Part shown: positions 33,155 through 45,303 of the stretch, piece after piece
Layout: each line of letters opens with the position of its first letter
Numbering within the stretch: position 1 is the first letter of the stretch
Source: Desmodus rotundus
Lineage: Eukaryota > Chordata > Mammalia > Chiroptera > Phyllostomidae
DNA: 64,000 bases
Reading direction: 5' to 3'
Assembly (NCBI RefSeq): GCF_022682495.2
Contig: NC_071393.1
Location: forward strand, 120,358,239 to 120,422,238
Made by a program: the position numbers and the translations under genes
The notes under the pieces: model-generated
Seen by the model: only the letters and a program-made list of their open reading frames with translations
Database searches by the model: none
What the model was told of the DNA's origin: nothing

Positions 33155-33460
33155 CCAAGACTAAACTCCTACTTCTTTCTGAAGTTGTTACTGAGATCCC
33201 ATTTTTCAAGACAACTCAAAGCCACTTCTTCCTAGGAGCCTTACTTAATCCCTTAAAGATGGACTTCATTTCCCATTCCTTTGAGCTCTTTGGAGCAGTT
33301 TTGTTTGTGTCTGTTTTGATTATTTATTGACAGTTTGTCTTTCCTATTAAGCTGTTAGGTCCTGGAAGCTATGGTTAGTGTGATTCATGATCACATGCTC
33401 AAACCCACTTTACTGTAGTAAACACTCAAAATACTTGTTGGGTGAATGCTGCATGTGTGT
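33155..33460 (+). mobile_element. L2 LINE 3' end
   Basis: 'agccacttcttcctaggagc' then 'cttacttaatcccttaaag', 'gtttgtctttcctattaagc', 'gttaggtcctggaagctatg' and the end 'agtaaacactcaaaatactt' followed by 'gttgggtgaatg' trace the L2 3' end in order. Confidence 0.75.
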
Positions 33461-34300
33461 CAAATGGGTGAGCACCCGTTTTTCAAAGCAAACATCATGC
33501 ATGCATGAATTATCTGCAGCCTGGTGTTTTTCATTAGTTGCTGCATAGTCACTGTAGTAATCATAGATACAACATGCCAGGTGATAGACTATTCTACTCT
33601 AACAATAAACTTCCAAAGCCAAATTTTAAAGAAAAGGAAAAAACTAATAAAATAACAATAAAGCCAAGTCTGGAGTTCCAATACCAGAAATGACTTTAAA
33701 AGATCAAAATTCTGGATTTTACTTAGTTATAGGCAAAATATTCATTGCTTGATGGTCCAACAGTGATTGTAGCTTTAGTTAAAGCCACCTAATGAAACTT
33801 TCGGTTAAAATGGTTCCATAATTTCAGGCTTCAAGACACTCCTAGCAGTGACATTTAAAACATAAGAAAAAGAGAGAAGCAATGGGCATATTTATGGTGA
33901 AAAACAAAATAAATAACTATGTGGAGAAAAATTCGAGCTCCTGAGGCTAAAGTGCAGGACTCCTGGGGTTTGTGGCCAGAGGCAGACTGAGGCAGGCAGA
34001 GATGTAGCTCCTCTTGCAAAGTAGTGACCGAGAGGGACCTGCCAGAGTCTGGGGGTGGAGGGGCCTGGGCACTGCTGTCTGAAGCAGGAAAAGATGGCTT
34101 CACCTGGGAAAAACACAGGTGTGTGTGTTGGGGGAAGCAGTGGTTACCTTGGTATATTGGCTTTTGGGCGGGTAACTTTTTTTGAGAGAGCTCCATTTCA
34201 CAGGAAAATTATGAGAGGATTAAATAGAACTTTCATACACTCTATTTAAATTCCCCAATCATTAACATTTTACTATATTAGATTCATACTTTCTATATAT
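33461..34300. other. Unassigned DNA, no gene seen
   Basis: 33930-34130 is G+C-richer. Open frames there on both strands show no known domain. Confidence 0.45.
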
Positions 34301-34305
34301 GTAAA

Positions 34306-34964
34306 TACAATATTTGTCTGGAGAATGTCTAGGGTGTTAATGTAATGAGAATGGTTAGCATGACATCAGTGTAACCTGGCAGCCAAGGAGAGTGGACTGG
34401 AATAAGCATGCATGAACAATGATGACTTCACTGTACTAGTCAGTTGGGGCTATAGGTGGCAATGAGTGAGCATGTGTACTGTGTGACCATCACATTCAAA
34501 ATGACTGAGTGAGTAGAGCAATGAATCCACATAAAATTTTTCATTAAGCTTAAACATTCCTCCACTATCAAATGATTCAGAAAGCCACAACTATGGGCAG
34601 CTGGTGATTGGCAGCTTCTTCACAACAATGTACCCTCTCATGCATCATGTCTCCTGTGGAGATTTTTTGCAAAACATCAAATTATCTAGGTGACTCAGCC
34701 CCCCTACAGCCCAGATTTGGCGCCCTGAGATTTCTGACTTTTCCCAAAACTAAAATCATCTTTCAAAAGCAAGATATTTTAGGCCATTGATGAGAATCAG
34801 AAAAATATGATGCAGCAGTTGATGGCAATTGGCAGAACTGTGTGAGGTCCCAAGGTGCTTACTCTGAAAGGGACTGAGGCACCATTGTCCTATGTACAAT
34901 GTATCTTCAATAAATGTCTCTATTTTTCATATTACATGGCTGGACACTTTCTGGACAGATATAT
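34306..34964 (+). mobile_element. Internally deleted mariner (copy 3 of 3)
   Basis: About 659 bp. The left end is worn (TACAATATTTGTCTGGAGAA), the right end CTTTCTGGACAGA runs into an (AT)n tract at 34959-34975. The interior matches copy 1 throughout ('gtaacctggcagccaaggag', 'aatgactgagtgagtagagc') and has the same internal join at 34593-34617. The last-Asp region is at about 34695-34760. Confidence 0.85.
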
Positions 34965-34975
34965 ATATATATATG

Positions 34976-35385
34976 GTAAGATATATATTCTGAACCATGT
35001 GAAAGTTGCAGAAATGATGTATTTTAATCCCTAAATATTTGCATTTCCATAACCACATTACAATGATAAAATCAGGAAGATAACATTGATACAACACTAT
35101 TCTATAATCTACAGAATTTATTCAAATGTGGCTCATTGTGCCAATTCTGTCCTTTATGGCAAATAAAGAAGAAATAAGTTTCAGAATCAACACTGCATTT
35201 AGTTCTCATAACACTTTCATCACTTTAAAGAAATCAAGATTCGCAAAGATTTACTAATCTCTAACGTTTCCACACAATTAAATTTAGGTCATGCCCTCTT
35301 GGCAAGAACACTACAGGATGATATTCCATCATCTTCAAGTTCACATATTTTTCCTAATGAAAAGTGTGCTGTAATTCCTTTCTTT
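34976..35385. other. Unassigned DNA, no gene seen
   Basis: No recognised element. Confidence 0.5.
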
Positions 35386-35389
35386 CCCT

Positions 35390-37050
35390 TATTAAACGAT
35401 GTGTTTTTTTTCCTTGCTGCTTTCAGGATCCATCATTTCCTTACCCTGTTTGTCATGAATTTAATTGCCATGTTGCTTGGTGGTGTTTCTTCTCTGTGTG
35501 AGTTTATCCTGCATGGGATTATTGAGCTTCCTAAATTTTTATTCTTTTCATCCAACTTAGAATTGTTTATGCCAATATTGTTTTAAGAATTTCTTCTGGC
35601 TTTCCCTGTGTTCTTTCCTTTTATTATTCCAATTGTATCTATGCTAAATTGCTTGATATGTTCTTTCAAGTTACTAAGTCTCCTCATGTTTTTTAATCTT
35701 CTTTCTCTATGCTCTATTGAGTTAGGAAATTTCTACTGCTATACACTTAAGTTCACTAATCTTTATTTCTGTAATGTCTGTTCTATATTCCATCTAGTAA
35801 ATTTTTTAATTTTAGATATTATAGTTTCATAACTAGATGATTTGTACTTTTTATATTTTTCATTTATCTTATTATGTTCATATTTTTCTTTAAATCCTTG
35901 ATCATGTTATACATAGTATCTATTTCAAATTTTTTTTCTGATAATTCCATTATCTCATTTGATGTCTGTTCTAGTTATTTATTTTTCCTCTGATTGTGTC
36001 ACATTTTCCTGATTCTTGACATCTACTAAATTTTAAAATAAAATACTGTACCTTGTGATTAGAAAGTTTTTGAGTACCTGAATTTTACTGTTTTCCTTGA
36101 AAGTTTATTGCTCTGTGTTCTGGTAGAGACATCACTTGCTTTAGATTAGGCAGATCCTTTTGAAGCCTGGTTTTAAGGTTTGTTAGCACAGGTCCAGAAT
36201 AGCCCTTCTTCTCAGGTTTGTTTAGCTCTACCACTAACGTGACCCTTCTAGATTCCTTATTGATTGTTTCAGTGATCAGTGAAAATTCTTAATTCTGGAT
36301 GGTTGGAGCTTGAATATTTATTTGACCACTCTCTGTGTGCTCTGGAAATATTTCAGCTTATAACTCCATGGAAGTGATTCTTTGTTTAGTTCATGGAATT
36401 TCATCTTACACATCATGTACAGCTTCATAATCAGTAAAGGCTCAAGGTTACCCTTTCGCAGATTTCTGGAGCTGTGTACATGTGTGTGTTTAAGTAGTAG
36501 TAGTAGTAGTAGTAGCTGCCACTCTGCCCTTCTTATGGATATCTGCCCTAAAACTTCTGCCTCTTTTACTGTTTTTTATGTACCTGTACTCAGTGAGATG
36601 GCAATGTTCTTGGTATTCCCATCACCTCACTGTGGTCTAGAATGTGCCTCCAGTTAGGAAATCAGGCTGTATCATTGCGCCAACTTTCTTTAGTTCCCTG
36701 CTCTCTGGGTTCCCTGTCTTGTGCTTTCAATGTTTTAATATCTATAATCAATTGATTCATATATTTTTGCTCAGTTTCTTGCTTGTTTGCAGTGAGAGGG
36801 TAAATGCATGCCTTGACCTGTCATCATGGTTCGAAATAAAAAATGGTCCTTTCCTTTTGTCCCCAGAAAGCACTGCCTGTTTAAGGCAGTGTTCTAGGGA
36901 CCCACGCACTTTCATAGCAGTGCTCCGTTTTTCCAAGACTGATTCTCAGTATTTTTGCGCGTATGGCAAACTTTATCCTTCTGAGTGTGGTTTTACTTCA
37001 GGCTTCTGCCTCCTGCACACATGTGCTCGTTCCCTCTCATTCTTCAAGCA
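35390..37050 (-). mobile_element. Old L1 5' half, antisense (ORF1 and 5' UTR)
   Basis: On the plus strand the first part parallels the antisense HAL1 ORF1: 'tttatcctgcatgggattat' near 35504, 'tgagcttcctaaatttttat' near 35523, then 'ttcttctggctttccctgtg' near 35591 and 'ttctgataattccattatctc' near 35937. The rest (36050-37050) resembles an antisense L1 5' UTR. It is too diverged to give a frame. A short (TAG)n run lies at 36496-36515. Confidence 0.55.
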
Positions 37051-37054
37051 GACT

Positions 37055-38055
37055 TGTTGTGGAAGATAAAGATTAGCTCTCCTCAAAATTATTTATTTTT
37101 TTACTTACAGGTAATTTCAAGTTTGTGGTTATAATGAAATTGGGGATTTGTATGCTTTTACTTATTCTGTTTGTGATTTTTTCATGGTTGTTTATGGATA
37201 TACAGGAAAAGCTTAGGTGACTCATTATCATGGCTTCTTGGAAATTGTGGCTGTGGGTTTAAAAATAAGGTGTGTTATCTTAGGACATAGAAGGAGAATG
37301 TAAAAGCCTGCACAACTGAACTGATTGTGAACAAGATCAGCATTATTTTTAGTATCACCAGAGGGCAGGAGTACCTAAATTCCATTATAAGACCTAGATT
37401 TTGCCTTTAGATCTTTGGGGGTGACGGTCTAGGTAGAGACTATTAAATAATGCCAAATCTGTACAAATGGAAGTGTAGAAGGAAGCCAACAAAACCAACA
37501 ATCAAAACATAAATTCTCTTTCCCACAAAAAAAATTAATTTTCAGTATATTTCAAGGAAGGCTATGTTTTATGATGCTCAAAGTAATAAAAGGAGGAAAA
37601 ATTCACATTAAAAACATTAAAATATGAAAAAAAGAGAAAAAAGTAAGAAGGCACAAAAAAAGAAAGAAATTTTGAAGAATAAAAATATATATATCCTGAA
37701 AATCTGGACTGTACACAGTTGAAACCTACTAGCCAAAGGCTATCAGTAAATCAGTAACATACTTATAGTCAGTCAGTCAGAAACACAACGGTAGTCAAAC
37801 AAAGTTAGGTTTATTTATGTTTCAACAACAAAAGAAAGAGTACCCTGGAGAAATTTCAGTAAAGGGACTTGAGTATGTTTAGGCAATACCTAGATTATTC
37901 TAAAGAGGTGTTAGAGAAATGGGAAAGAGTTCTGAATTAGATACTGTTAGGAACAAGGAGAGGATAGTAATTCAGCATTTGGGTATGTCAGAAATCGATT
38001 TGCTCACAGTGGAAGGAACTAAGCAGCACCGCACTACCATTGGTAAGAAAATAAC
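37055..38055. other. Unassigned AT-rich DNA
   Basis: No gene. 37500-37700 is A-rich. Confidence 0.5.
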
Positions 38056-38059
38056 AACA

Positions 38060-38166
38060 GCCTTGGCTGGTGTGGCTTGGCTGATTAGAGGCTGGTCTAG
38101 TGCACCAAAAAGTTGCAGCTTTGATTCTTGGTCAGGATACCCAGTCAGGGAGGCAGCCAATCAGTG

Positions 38167-38204
<38 letters not shown>

Positions 38205-38270
38205 CCTCCTGTCTTCCCCCAGCCTTCCTCTCTCTCTAAAACCAATGAAAAAATGCCCTTGGGAGAGGAT
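38060..38270 (+). mobile_element. tRNA-derived SINE with expanded (TC)n
   Basis: It begins GCCTTGGCTGGTGTGGCTTG, has a box-B-like 'agctttgattcttggtcagg' near 38115, then a (TC)n run at 38170-38203 and the end 'ctctctaaaaccaatgaaaa' and 'aaatgcccttgggagaggat'. That last motif marks a VES-related subfamily different from the 28382 copy. Confidence 0.8.
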
Positions 38271-39425
38271 TACATAAAAGGAGTGCATCTTTTGAGCAGC
38301 TTCACCTTAAATTGAGAATGTCTAAGGTGCAAAGTCAGTTGGAAAAATATGGAAGACAAAACTAGCTAAACTTGAGGCTGGAATTCTAGTTACAGTCAGC
38401 TGAGAAGTTTTGAAAAACTATTGCTTTCCCAAGATAATTTCTCAAGGAAATTATTTCCTTCTCAGTTTCCTTGTTTATCCAATACAAATTCATCATAGAT
38501 TGGCTTCCAGTTATAGAATTTCCATGGACTAGCCCACTGTTCAAAGACCACAATAAAAACTAAAGACAGAATTTTGAACTTTCCCCAGAAAGATTATTGA
38601 AATATGCTTGCAGGAAGGATTCCATTAAAAGAAAGATTATTTTATTTAGTAATTACCATAGCTATGTATTCCCCAGGGTCAAAAATTTGCCAGAAAACTT
38701 TTTCTTTTCCTTTTTTCTTTTGCTCTGGGACAATGCTTTAAGGTATAAATGTGATCATATATATTGTTAAATCTTAACCAGTGGGAAGACAACTTCTTGA
38801 AGAGAATATTAGAATTCCCAAGGTGCTTTTATCATTTTAAATATTACTTCAATATTATAATTTTTATATAATTTGATTTGTATTTTGAAAATAAAAATAA
38901 ACCCTACAGTTTTTATAGTAGGAAATACTATCATTTGAACTTTAACAAAATCTTGACAGGTAGGATAGACTGAATAAATGCTGACTTTCAAATAGGAGTG
39001 TTCATCTTGGTGGGAGCCCAACACAGATTTGGGGAGCAGCAGACTGGGGTTAAATAAAGGTCAAAGACATATATGCCTTAGCTTGGTTTTCTCTGAAAAT
39101 AGAACCTGGGAGAGTAAGCAGTAAGTTTATTTAGGAATAATACAGGAATTAAGAAAAAGAAAGTTAAAAGAGTCAGAAAAGTTAAAAAAAAAAAAAGCCA
39201 ATATCAGGATGCTTTCAGCAATCTGAGCTCAATTCTGTTGAGGCCTCCTGTTCATTTTATGAAATGCCTTCTGAAGTATGAGAGGCTGGAACAGTTACCC
39301 CTGGACCCCTTTCCTCATTGGCTGAGGAATGTTCCATGGACAGTGACTCCCTTCACTTCTGGTCTGTGTTCCTATAATGATGTACAAGGCCTTCCAAGAG
39401 AAAGCCAAAGGAACATGATGTACAT
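38271..39425. other. Unassigned DNA, no gene seen
   Basis: No recognised element. An A12 run lies near 39185-39196. Confidence 0.5.
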
Positions 39426-39815
39426 GTAAGGTAGGCTCCGGGACCGTGAGGTGAGCCCAGCTCACAGGGGACCGACTACCGCAGCTGCTGCACCGGGAAC
39501 ATTGACTGCAAGAGGTATTCCAGGCCAGTATTTGGCACTTTTCCTGGTTAAGTGGAATGATTTATTGTAGAGTCTGATTAACGGGATAAATGTCTTAATT
39601 CTACCCAGGGCAAGCATCCAGCATGTTTTGTTTCACCACAACTGAGCTCTGCTTCACTTTCCCAATTGACCTTCCCAATCCCAAGTCTATGTTTTATACT
39701 ACGTGAAATAGTTAAACAATTTAAAATATTCATTTGCATAATTCTAAGATCATCCATTTCCATTTCATCTTCATTTATTCAACAAATGTTTACTTGCCTC
39801 TAATTATATGCCAGA
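39426..39815. other. Unassigned DNA with a local CpG cluster
   Basis: Five CpGs lie in about 60 bases (39438-39495), unusual for this CpG-poor window. No exon or promoter element can be named. Confidence 0.4.
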
Positions 39816-39819
39816 GGTA

Positions 39820-40015
39820 TGAGGCTTTATGCTAGGCACAGCACTAAGTACTTCACCTAAGTAAGCTTATTTAATACTTTCAGCAATCCTATAGAAGAGC
39901 TATCATTACTATCCCCACTTTAAAGGGAAAATTTTGATATGAAGCTGTAATTTTCCTAAGGCCACATGGTTATCAACACCCTGAGTCAGCTCTATAACCT
40001 AGACACAGAGCATAC
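39820..40015 (-). mobile_element. MIR SINE, antisense
   Basis: 'tgctaggcacagcactaagt', 'agcttatttaatactttcag', 'caatcctatagaagagctat', 'attactatccccactttaaa' and 'ttttcctaaggccacatggt' give a near-complete antisense MIR. Confidence 0.85.
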
Positions 40016-40034
40016 TTTCTGTGCTCAGGTTGCT

Positions 40035-40530
40035 TTGGAGGAAATAGTGTGGAAGTTTACACTATTGTCCCCAATACCGAACCACTTCTGTATCCATACC
40101 CTCTGATCCTCAGAACAGAGGCATGGTATATTTCTGCATCTCAAGACTGTTGGGTCTGATCACATGATTGCATTTGCCCAGTGAATGGAATGCTTGCAGA
40201 AGCAAAAGCTTGAAATTGGCGGCACGGTTGAGCTAGTGCTCTGACACTTTTTCATCACTGCGAGAAGAACATGCCAAGGAAGCCACTTAGCCCCAGATGT
40301 GGACCTGGCCCAGAACCCAAAGCCAAGCCTGGTTATCCCAGCCTAGATTAGGTGAACACTAGCTAACCAACAGACACTTAAGTGAGAAATAAATGCTTAG
40401 TTTTGTATGTATGGTTTTATATATATGTATAAATACATATACATATATATATATATATAATTTTATTTTGTGGGGTTTTTCATTATGCAATAGCTTATAA
40501 GAAAGTAGCAGATTGAGACAACAGGCAAAG
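40035..40530 (+). mobile_element. MLT1 LTR (MaLR)
   Basis: The central and 3' LTR features are 'aagaacatgccaaggaagcc' near 40266, 'gagaaataaatgcttagttt' near 40384 (which includes the polyadenylation signal), and 'ttttgtggggtttttcatta' followed by 'tgcaatagct' near 40467-40495. An (AT)n microsatellite (about 40417-40459) interrupts the 3' end. It is an old solitary LTR with no associated gene. Confidence 0.65.
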
Positions 40531-40534
40531 AAGC

Positions 40535-41270
40535 AAAACAAACAAAAAACTCATACAATGTGGTTAGTGCTTTTATAAAAGAACATTCTGGGTGCTGGCT
40601 GACCAACCATCCCAATCTGTTTTAACTGAGGGATTTCCCAAGAGGTAGAAATTTAATGCTAACACTGGGATATCTAGGTAAACCAGCCTGGCTGGTCACC
40701 CTAGACTGAAAAAGTATCATAATGGACAAGAAGACAGATGTTCTTCATCTTTTCACTTACTCATTTTCTTTACCATTCCATATGCATTTTTAAGGAGAAA
40801 TGAGCAGGACCTAGGTGGTCATGAGTGCGTAGAAGAAAATACATCTACGTGTATGTACTTCTGCTATCCACATCCACACAAGGATTTTCCCCTCATAAAA
40901 TGTCTCTCCTGAAGTTATCACCCCACACATATGATTACGTATGTTGTTCATGTGAGCACAGATTTCAAGGGTAGAAACATCTCAGATAGTAAGAGTCGCT
41001 CACGTGGACAATGATTGAAAATAGGGGAGAGAGAAGCATATCATAAATAACCTAGAGAGAGGCTGGACTCTGATGTAGTAGAATAAAAAGCTCAGAAAGT
41101 ATTCTCTGCACACAAAATGATAAAGCTAGAAAAAATTTCATAGTTATAGAAATTGACCAAAATAATATACCAAGTTAAGAAAAAGAAAAAGGGAACATTG
41201 CATACCATGAGTGGAAATCTTTGATGTTTCCCCCTGGAGCTTCTCTTGTTCCTCACCTCAGCTCAGTCTA
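40535..41270. other. Unassigned DNA, no gene seen
   Basis: No recognised element. Confidence 0.5.
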
Positions 41271-41524
41271 CACAGTGATTCTTTATCTCTCTTTTTAAGA
41301 TTTTATTCATTTATTCTTAGAGAGAGAGGAAGGAAGAGAGAGAAATATGGATTCTGTGAGAGAAACATCGATTGGTTGCCTCTCATAAGCATCCCAACCA
41401 AGGATCAAACCCACAGCCCAGGCATGTGTCCTGACCAGGAGCAGGAGTCAAACTGGCAACCTTTCAGTTTGCAGAATGACGCCCAAACAACTGAGTCACA
41501 CCGGCCAGGACTGCACAGTGATTT
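41271..41524 (-). mobile_element. VES SINE with target-site duplication
   Basis: The SINE (about 41297-41513) reads antisense: 'taagattttattcatttatt', 'gagagaaacatcgattggtt', 'ggcatgtgtcctgaccagga', and the head complement 'gtcacaccggccagga' near 41496-41511. Direct repeats CACAGTGATTCTT (41271) and CACAGTGATTTTT (41514) flank it. Confidence 0.9.
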
Positions 41525-42460
41525 TTGTGATTAAATGAAAAACTTAATCCAAATATACAAGAGACTCAAAAAACCCCAAGTAGAATACAAACCCCAAAAT
41601 TTTATATGTAAGCAAATTCTAGTAAAAGCATTGAAAGCCAAAGAAAAGAAATTGAATTAACAATAAAAAAATCTTTCCAGAACAGCCAACATCTGAGTGT
41701 TTCCAATTGTAGAGAGAAAGAGGGAGGGAGGGAGAGAGAGAGCCCTGCAAGGGAATGGCAAATCCACTTTAAAACACAAAAACAAAACTTCCCACAAAGA
41801 AAAGCCCAAGCCCAGATGATTTCACAAGGTAATTTCCAGTAAATATTTTAAGAACAAATAATACTAAACATTCCCAATTTTTTTCAGGAAATAGAGGAAG
41901 AAGGTACAATTTTCAGCTCATTCTGTGAGGCCAATATTATACTGATATCAGTGCCTGACAAGTCGCAGAAACAGAAAAGTACAGGCCATATCCCTCATAA
42001 ACAAAGATGCAAAAACACCTTTTAAATGTTAGCTAAATGAATCCAGTAACATATTCAAAAGGATTATCCACCATGACCAAATGGGATTTATCTCAGTAAT
42101 ACAAATTCAGTTTAACTTTCAAAAATCAGTTATTGTAATAAATACTAGAATGAAAGAAAAATAATCATCTCAATAGATGTATAAAAATGCATTTGACAAA
42201 ATGTAACTGTCATGCATGATAAGGACTCTCAACAAACCAGTGACAGAAAGGAACTTCTTCAACCTGATAAAGGGGCTGAGAGTGGCGGCAGGAATTGACT
42301 TTCAGACAAGGGGGAGCTTGTTTGAGAGGTGGAAATATTCTAAAACTACCTATATTGCGGTTATGGCCACACTTTAAATATTTATAAAAACTCATTGCAT
42401 TGATGTTTCATAAATTTTGCCTCAATAAGGCTGGAAAAATTAATAACCTGAAAGGGGTAG
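41525..42460 (+). mobile_element. Old L1 fragment: ORF2 piece joined to 3' end
   Basis: L1 ORF2 text is clear at 41750-42260 ('aagcccaagcccagatgatt', 'caaaaggattatccaccatg', 'accaaatgggatttatctca', 'caatagatgtataaaaatgc'). This is the region around the fingers and palm of reverse transcriptase. It passes near 42270 directly to an L1M-type 3' end ('acactttaaatatttataaa', 'ttttgcctcaataaggctgg'), so about 2 kb is deleted between. A (GGGA)n tract lies at 41717-41740. Confidence 0.75.
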
Positions 42461-42603
42461 GTGGTTGGAGGCGTAGATAAAACAAGTTAGGCAATATTCT
42501 GATTGTTGTTAAAGCTAGGTTTTCAGGTAATGGCAAGTTATTACACTATTTCTTCTACTTTTGTGTATATTTGAAACTTATTGGAATAAAAGATACTTTC
42601 TTG

Positions 42604-42814
42604 AAAGATTTTATTTTTTAATTTTCAGAGAGAGGGAGAAAAAGAGGGAGAGAAACATCAATGTGTGAGAGAAACATCAATCTGTTGCCTCTTTCACTTG
42701 CCTTGATCAGGGACCAAACCCAAAACGCAGGCATGTGCCCTGAACAGGAATCAGATGGGTGATTTTTCACTTTGTGGGATGACACCCAACCAACTGAGCC
42801 ACACTGGTCAGGAC
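42604..42814 (-). mobile_element. VES SINE
   Basis: Antisense. 'gagagaaacatcaatgtgtg' and 'gagagaaacatcaatctgtt' show the body motif duplicated, 'aggcatgtgccctgaacagg' is the middle, and 'agccacactggtcaggac' is the head complement. Flanking duplications are not clear. Confidence 0.9.
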
Positions 42815-43555
42815 AAAAAAAATGTTTTTTGTTTTTTGTTTTTTAACTTCAAAGTGTCAGGGGAAAAAACAACTGGGGGCCTGGGGAAGGAGCAAGTGTA
42901 ATGGGCAAACACCTCTTGGGTCATTCGGACATTCTGTCTTCCTCTCCTTTAGGAAGCACCTTCTTAGGTTTCTAGATGTTTTATATAGTTTTCCCTTTAG
43001 TTAGTACATTTGATCCTAACATTTGGAGAGAGGAAGGTAGATGTTAGTGATATATCTTACATCATGGCTATATTTCTTTCTGCAGCTAGCCAAGTGCCTT
43101 ACATAGAGCAAAGTCTCAATAATTATTTGTTGACCTGAATATCAAAGAAAACAACCAGTCAGCCAAGTACTCTCACTGAAGCCTGTTGGGGCAAAACTGG
43201 TCTCCACTATTAGTGCCCAGACCCTGGAACATAATTACTTTTGATACCATCTATTAAGCAACAAAATACTAAAAAGAGGAATGCCAACTGTGACTCTCCA
43301 CTTTGCAAAGGATGCTGCCAGGCACCTAAATCACAACTTCATGGAGCATCCCTCCAAAATACCATCTGGTGTGCAGACAGAGACTTGTACCTTGTTGATT
43401 CCCAGGATCATAAATCTAGAGACTTGATAATCTCCATCACGCTTAATGATGACTGTGATCTATGGCAGTTCAAAGATAAAGATTGTGATTAGACAGAGAG
43501 AGGGAATTAGATCTTGAGTAAATTGAAACATTATTCTTTTAAATCACATTTGTTC
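42815..43555. other. Mostly unassigned DNA
   Basis: 'agtgccttacatagagcaaa' followed by 'gtctcaataattatttgttg' at about 43090-43130 is probably an L2 end. Otherwise nothing is recognised. Confidence 0.5.
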
Positions 43556-43559
43556 TAAT

Positions 43560-43800
43560 ACTTATTTTGTACAAGACACTGTGCTTGGCACTTTAGAAAA
43601 TGCAAATAGAGGTAAGATCCAGTCCTGTTCTTAAGAGAACTTTTCCATGGCAGGAGACAGAGCTGAAGGGAAAAGATAGCAGTGGAAATGCCCTCAATGA
43701 GAAGAAGGTATTACTTAGCTCTAGCCAGAATTGTGGGTGTGACCTTAAGTAAATCAGCCCATACTCCTGAACTTCAAGTTCTCTCCTTGGAAAAGAACCT
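43560..43800 (+). mobile_element. L2-like end followed by a MIR trace
   Basis: 'gacactgtgcttggcacttt' near 43577 belongs to an old L2/MIR-class block. 'attgtgggtgtgaccttaag' near 43730 followed by 'taaatcagcccatactcctg' resembles the MIR core (gctgtgtgaccttgggcaag). Both are strongly diverged. Confidence 0.45.
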
Positions 43801-44067
43801 ACTTCTTAGTCTACCAGGAATGCTAGATGGTTTCACTACTAGGGGAACATAATAATTTCTCTGCTTTTAAATATTTTTCTATTTCTCAGTTTTCAGTTAA
43901 ATACATGAAATGCATTTCAATTTGCAAGCTACTATTTTTGGTGAAGGAAAGAGGAATTGATGCCTCAATAGATTAACAAATAACCATAACTTAAATAATT
44001 CATATATTTATCAACAGTTATTTATTAAGCACCAAGTAAGAGCAAGGCATTTTGAGCTGTGTAAACC

Positions 44068-44676
44068 AGTGGTTCTCAGGTATCTGTGGTTTCATTTTCT
44101 ACAGTTTCTGTTACCTGTGGACAACCATGGTCTAAAAATATTAAATGGACAATTTCAGAAATAAACAATAAGTTTTCAATTGCTCACTGTTCTGAGAAGG
44201 GTGATGAAATCTCATGCCATCTCATTCCTCCTGCCCAGGACACGAATCGTCCCTTTGTCCACTGCATCCACACTGTACATGCAACCCTCCCATCAGTACT
44301 TCTGATGATAGTAGCCATATCATCAGAAGATCATCATATCATCAATGACAGTAACCTAACACTACATCACAGTGCCTACGTCATTTACCTCACTTCATCT
44401 CATCACATAGGCACCATCATCTCACATCACCATAAGATATTTCGAGAAAGGCCACATTCATATAAATTTCATTACAGTATACTGTTGTAATTGTTCTATT
44501 TTATTCTTACTTATTGTTGCTAATCTCTTACAGTGTCTAATAAGAATCACATGCTATCACAGGCATGCATGTACAGGAGAAAACATAGTATATACAGGGC
44601 TCTGTACTATCCATGGTTTCAGGCATCCACAGGGACCTTGAAATGTATCCCCAGGGATAAAAGGGGATTGCTTTAT
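44068..44676 (+). mobile_element. Tigger-type (pogo) miniature element
   Basis: About 610 bp. The left end has repeated 'tctgtggtttcattttctac' and 'agtttctgttacctgtggac', then 'aaaatattaaatggacaatt', 'tcagaaataaacaataagtt'. The right end has 'atacagggctctgtactatc', 'catggtttcaggcatccaca' and 'agggataaaaggggattgc'. This order is typical of non-autonomous Tigger elements. The inner part is CAT/ATC-rich (44285-44440). It encodes no transposase. Confidence 0.75.
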
Positions 44677-44684
44677 CTTTTCCC

Positions 44685-45040
44685 TTAAGAAACATTTGAC
44701 AATGTCTGGAGATATTTTTGGTTGTTTATTATATGTCTTATGATTTTTGACAAATAGGCACTTTTTTAATACCATTTCCTTCTCTTAGGAGATCTTTCTT
44801 AGCAACTCTTCCTAGCCAACCTTTGCCTATTGAAATAAGCATGACAATTTTCAACGGGGGGTACAAAGAAAGGAGTCATGACATTGTAGGCCAGGCAATT
44901 CTTTGTCGTGTGAGGGCTGTCCTGCACACTGTAGCATGTTTAGAAGCATCCCTCAGCTCTCTACTCATCAGATGCCAGTAGCACTTCCCTAGGTGTGAAA
45001 ACAAAGATGTCTCCAGACTCGTCAATTCCCTGGGGGGAGG
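44685..45040. mobile_element. Two MER20-like pieces in opposite orientation
   Basis: 44685-44735 reads sense MER20 ('acatttgacaatgtctggag', 'atatttttggttg'). 44868-45040 reads antisense ('gggctgtcctgcacactgta', 'tagaagcatccctcagctct', 'agatgccagtagcacttccc', 'aaagatgtctccagactcgt'). They form an imperfect inverted pair around about 130 bp. Type and names are by pattern only. Confidence 0.6.
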
Positions 45041-45270
45041 GCACGGCCACATCTTGGTGAGGACTACCCCTGTAGGAGAATTAGAAAGAACTAAACAGAA
45101 TAGTGAAGTTTTGTGGAAACAGACCCTTGTATATAGTATTCTGGGAAGAAAAGCCATTTTTCATTCTTTATCAAAAACCTCAACAAACGTTTATAATCTT
45201 TGTGCTGTTAATTCTACTTCTATGCAGGTAAATATCCTAAATATGTATATACATATAGAGGTATATACAG

Positions 45271-45280
<10 letters not shown>

Positions 45281-45303
<23 letters not shown>

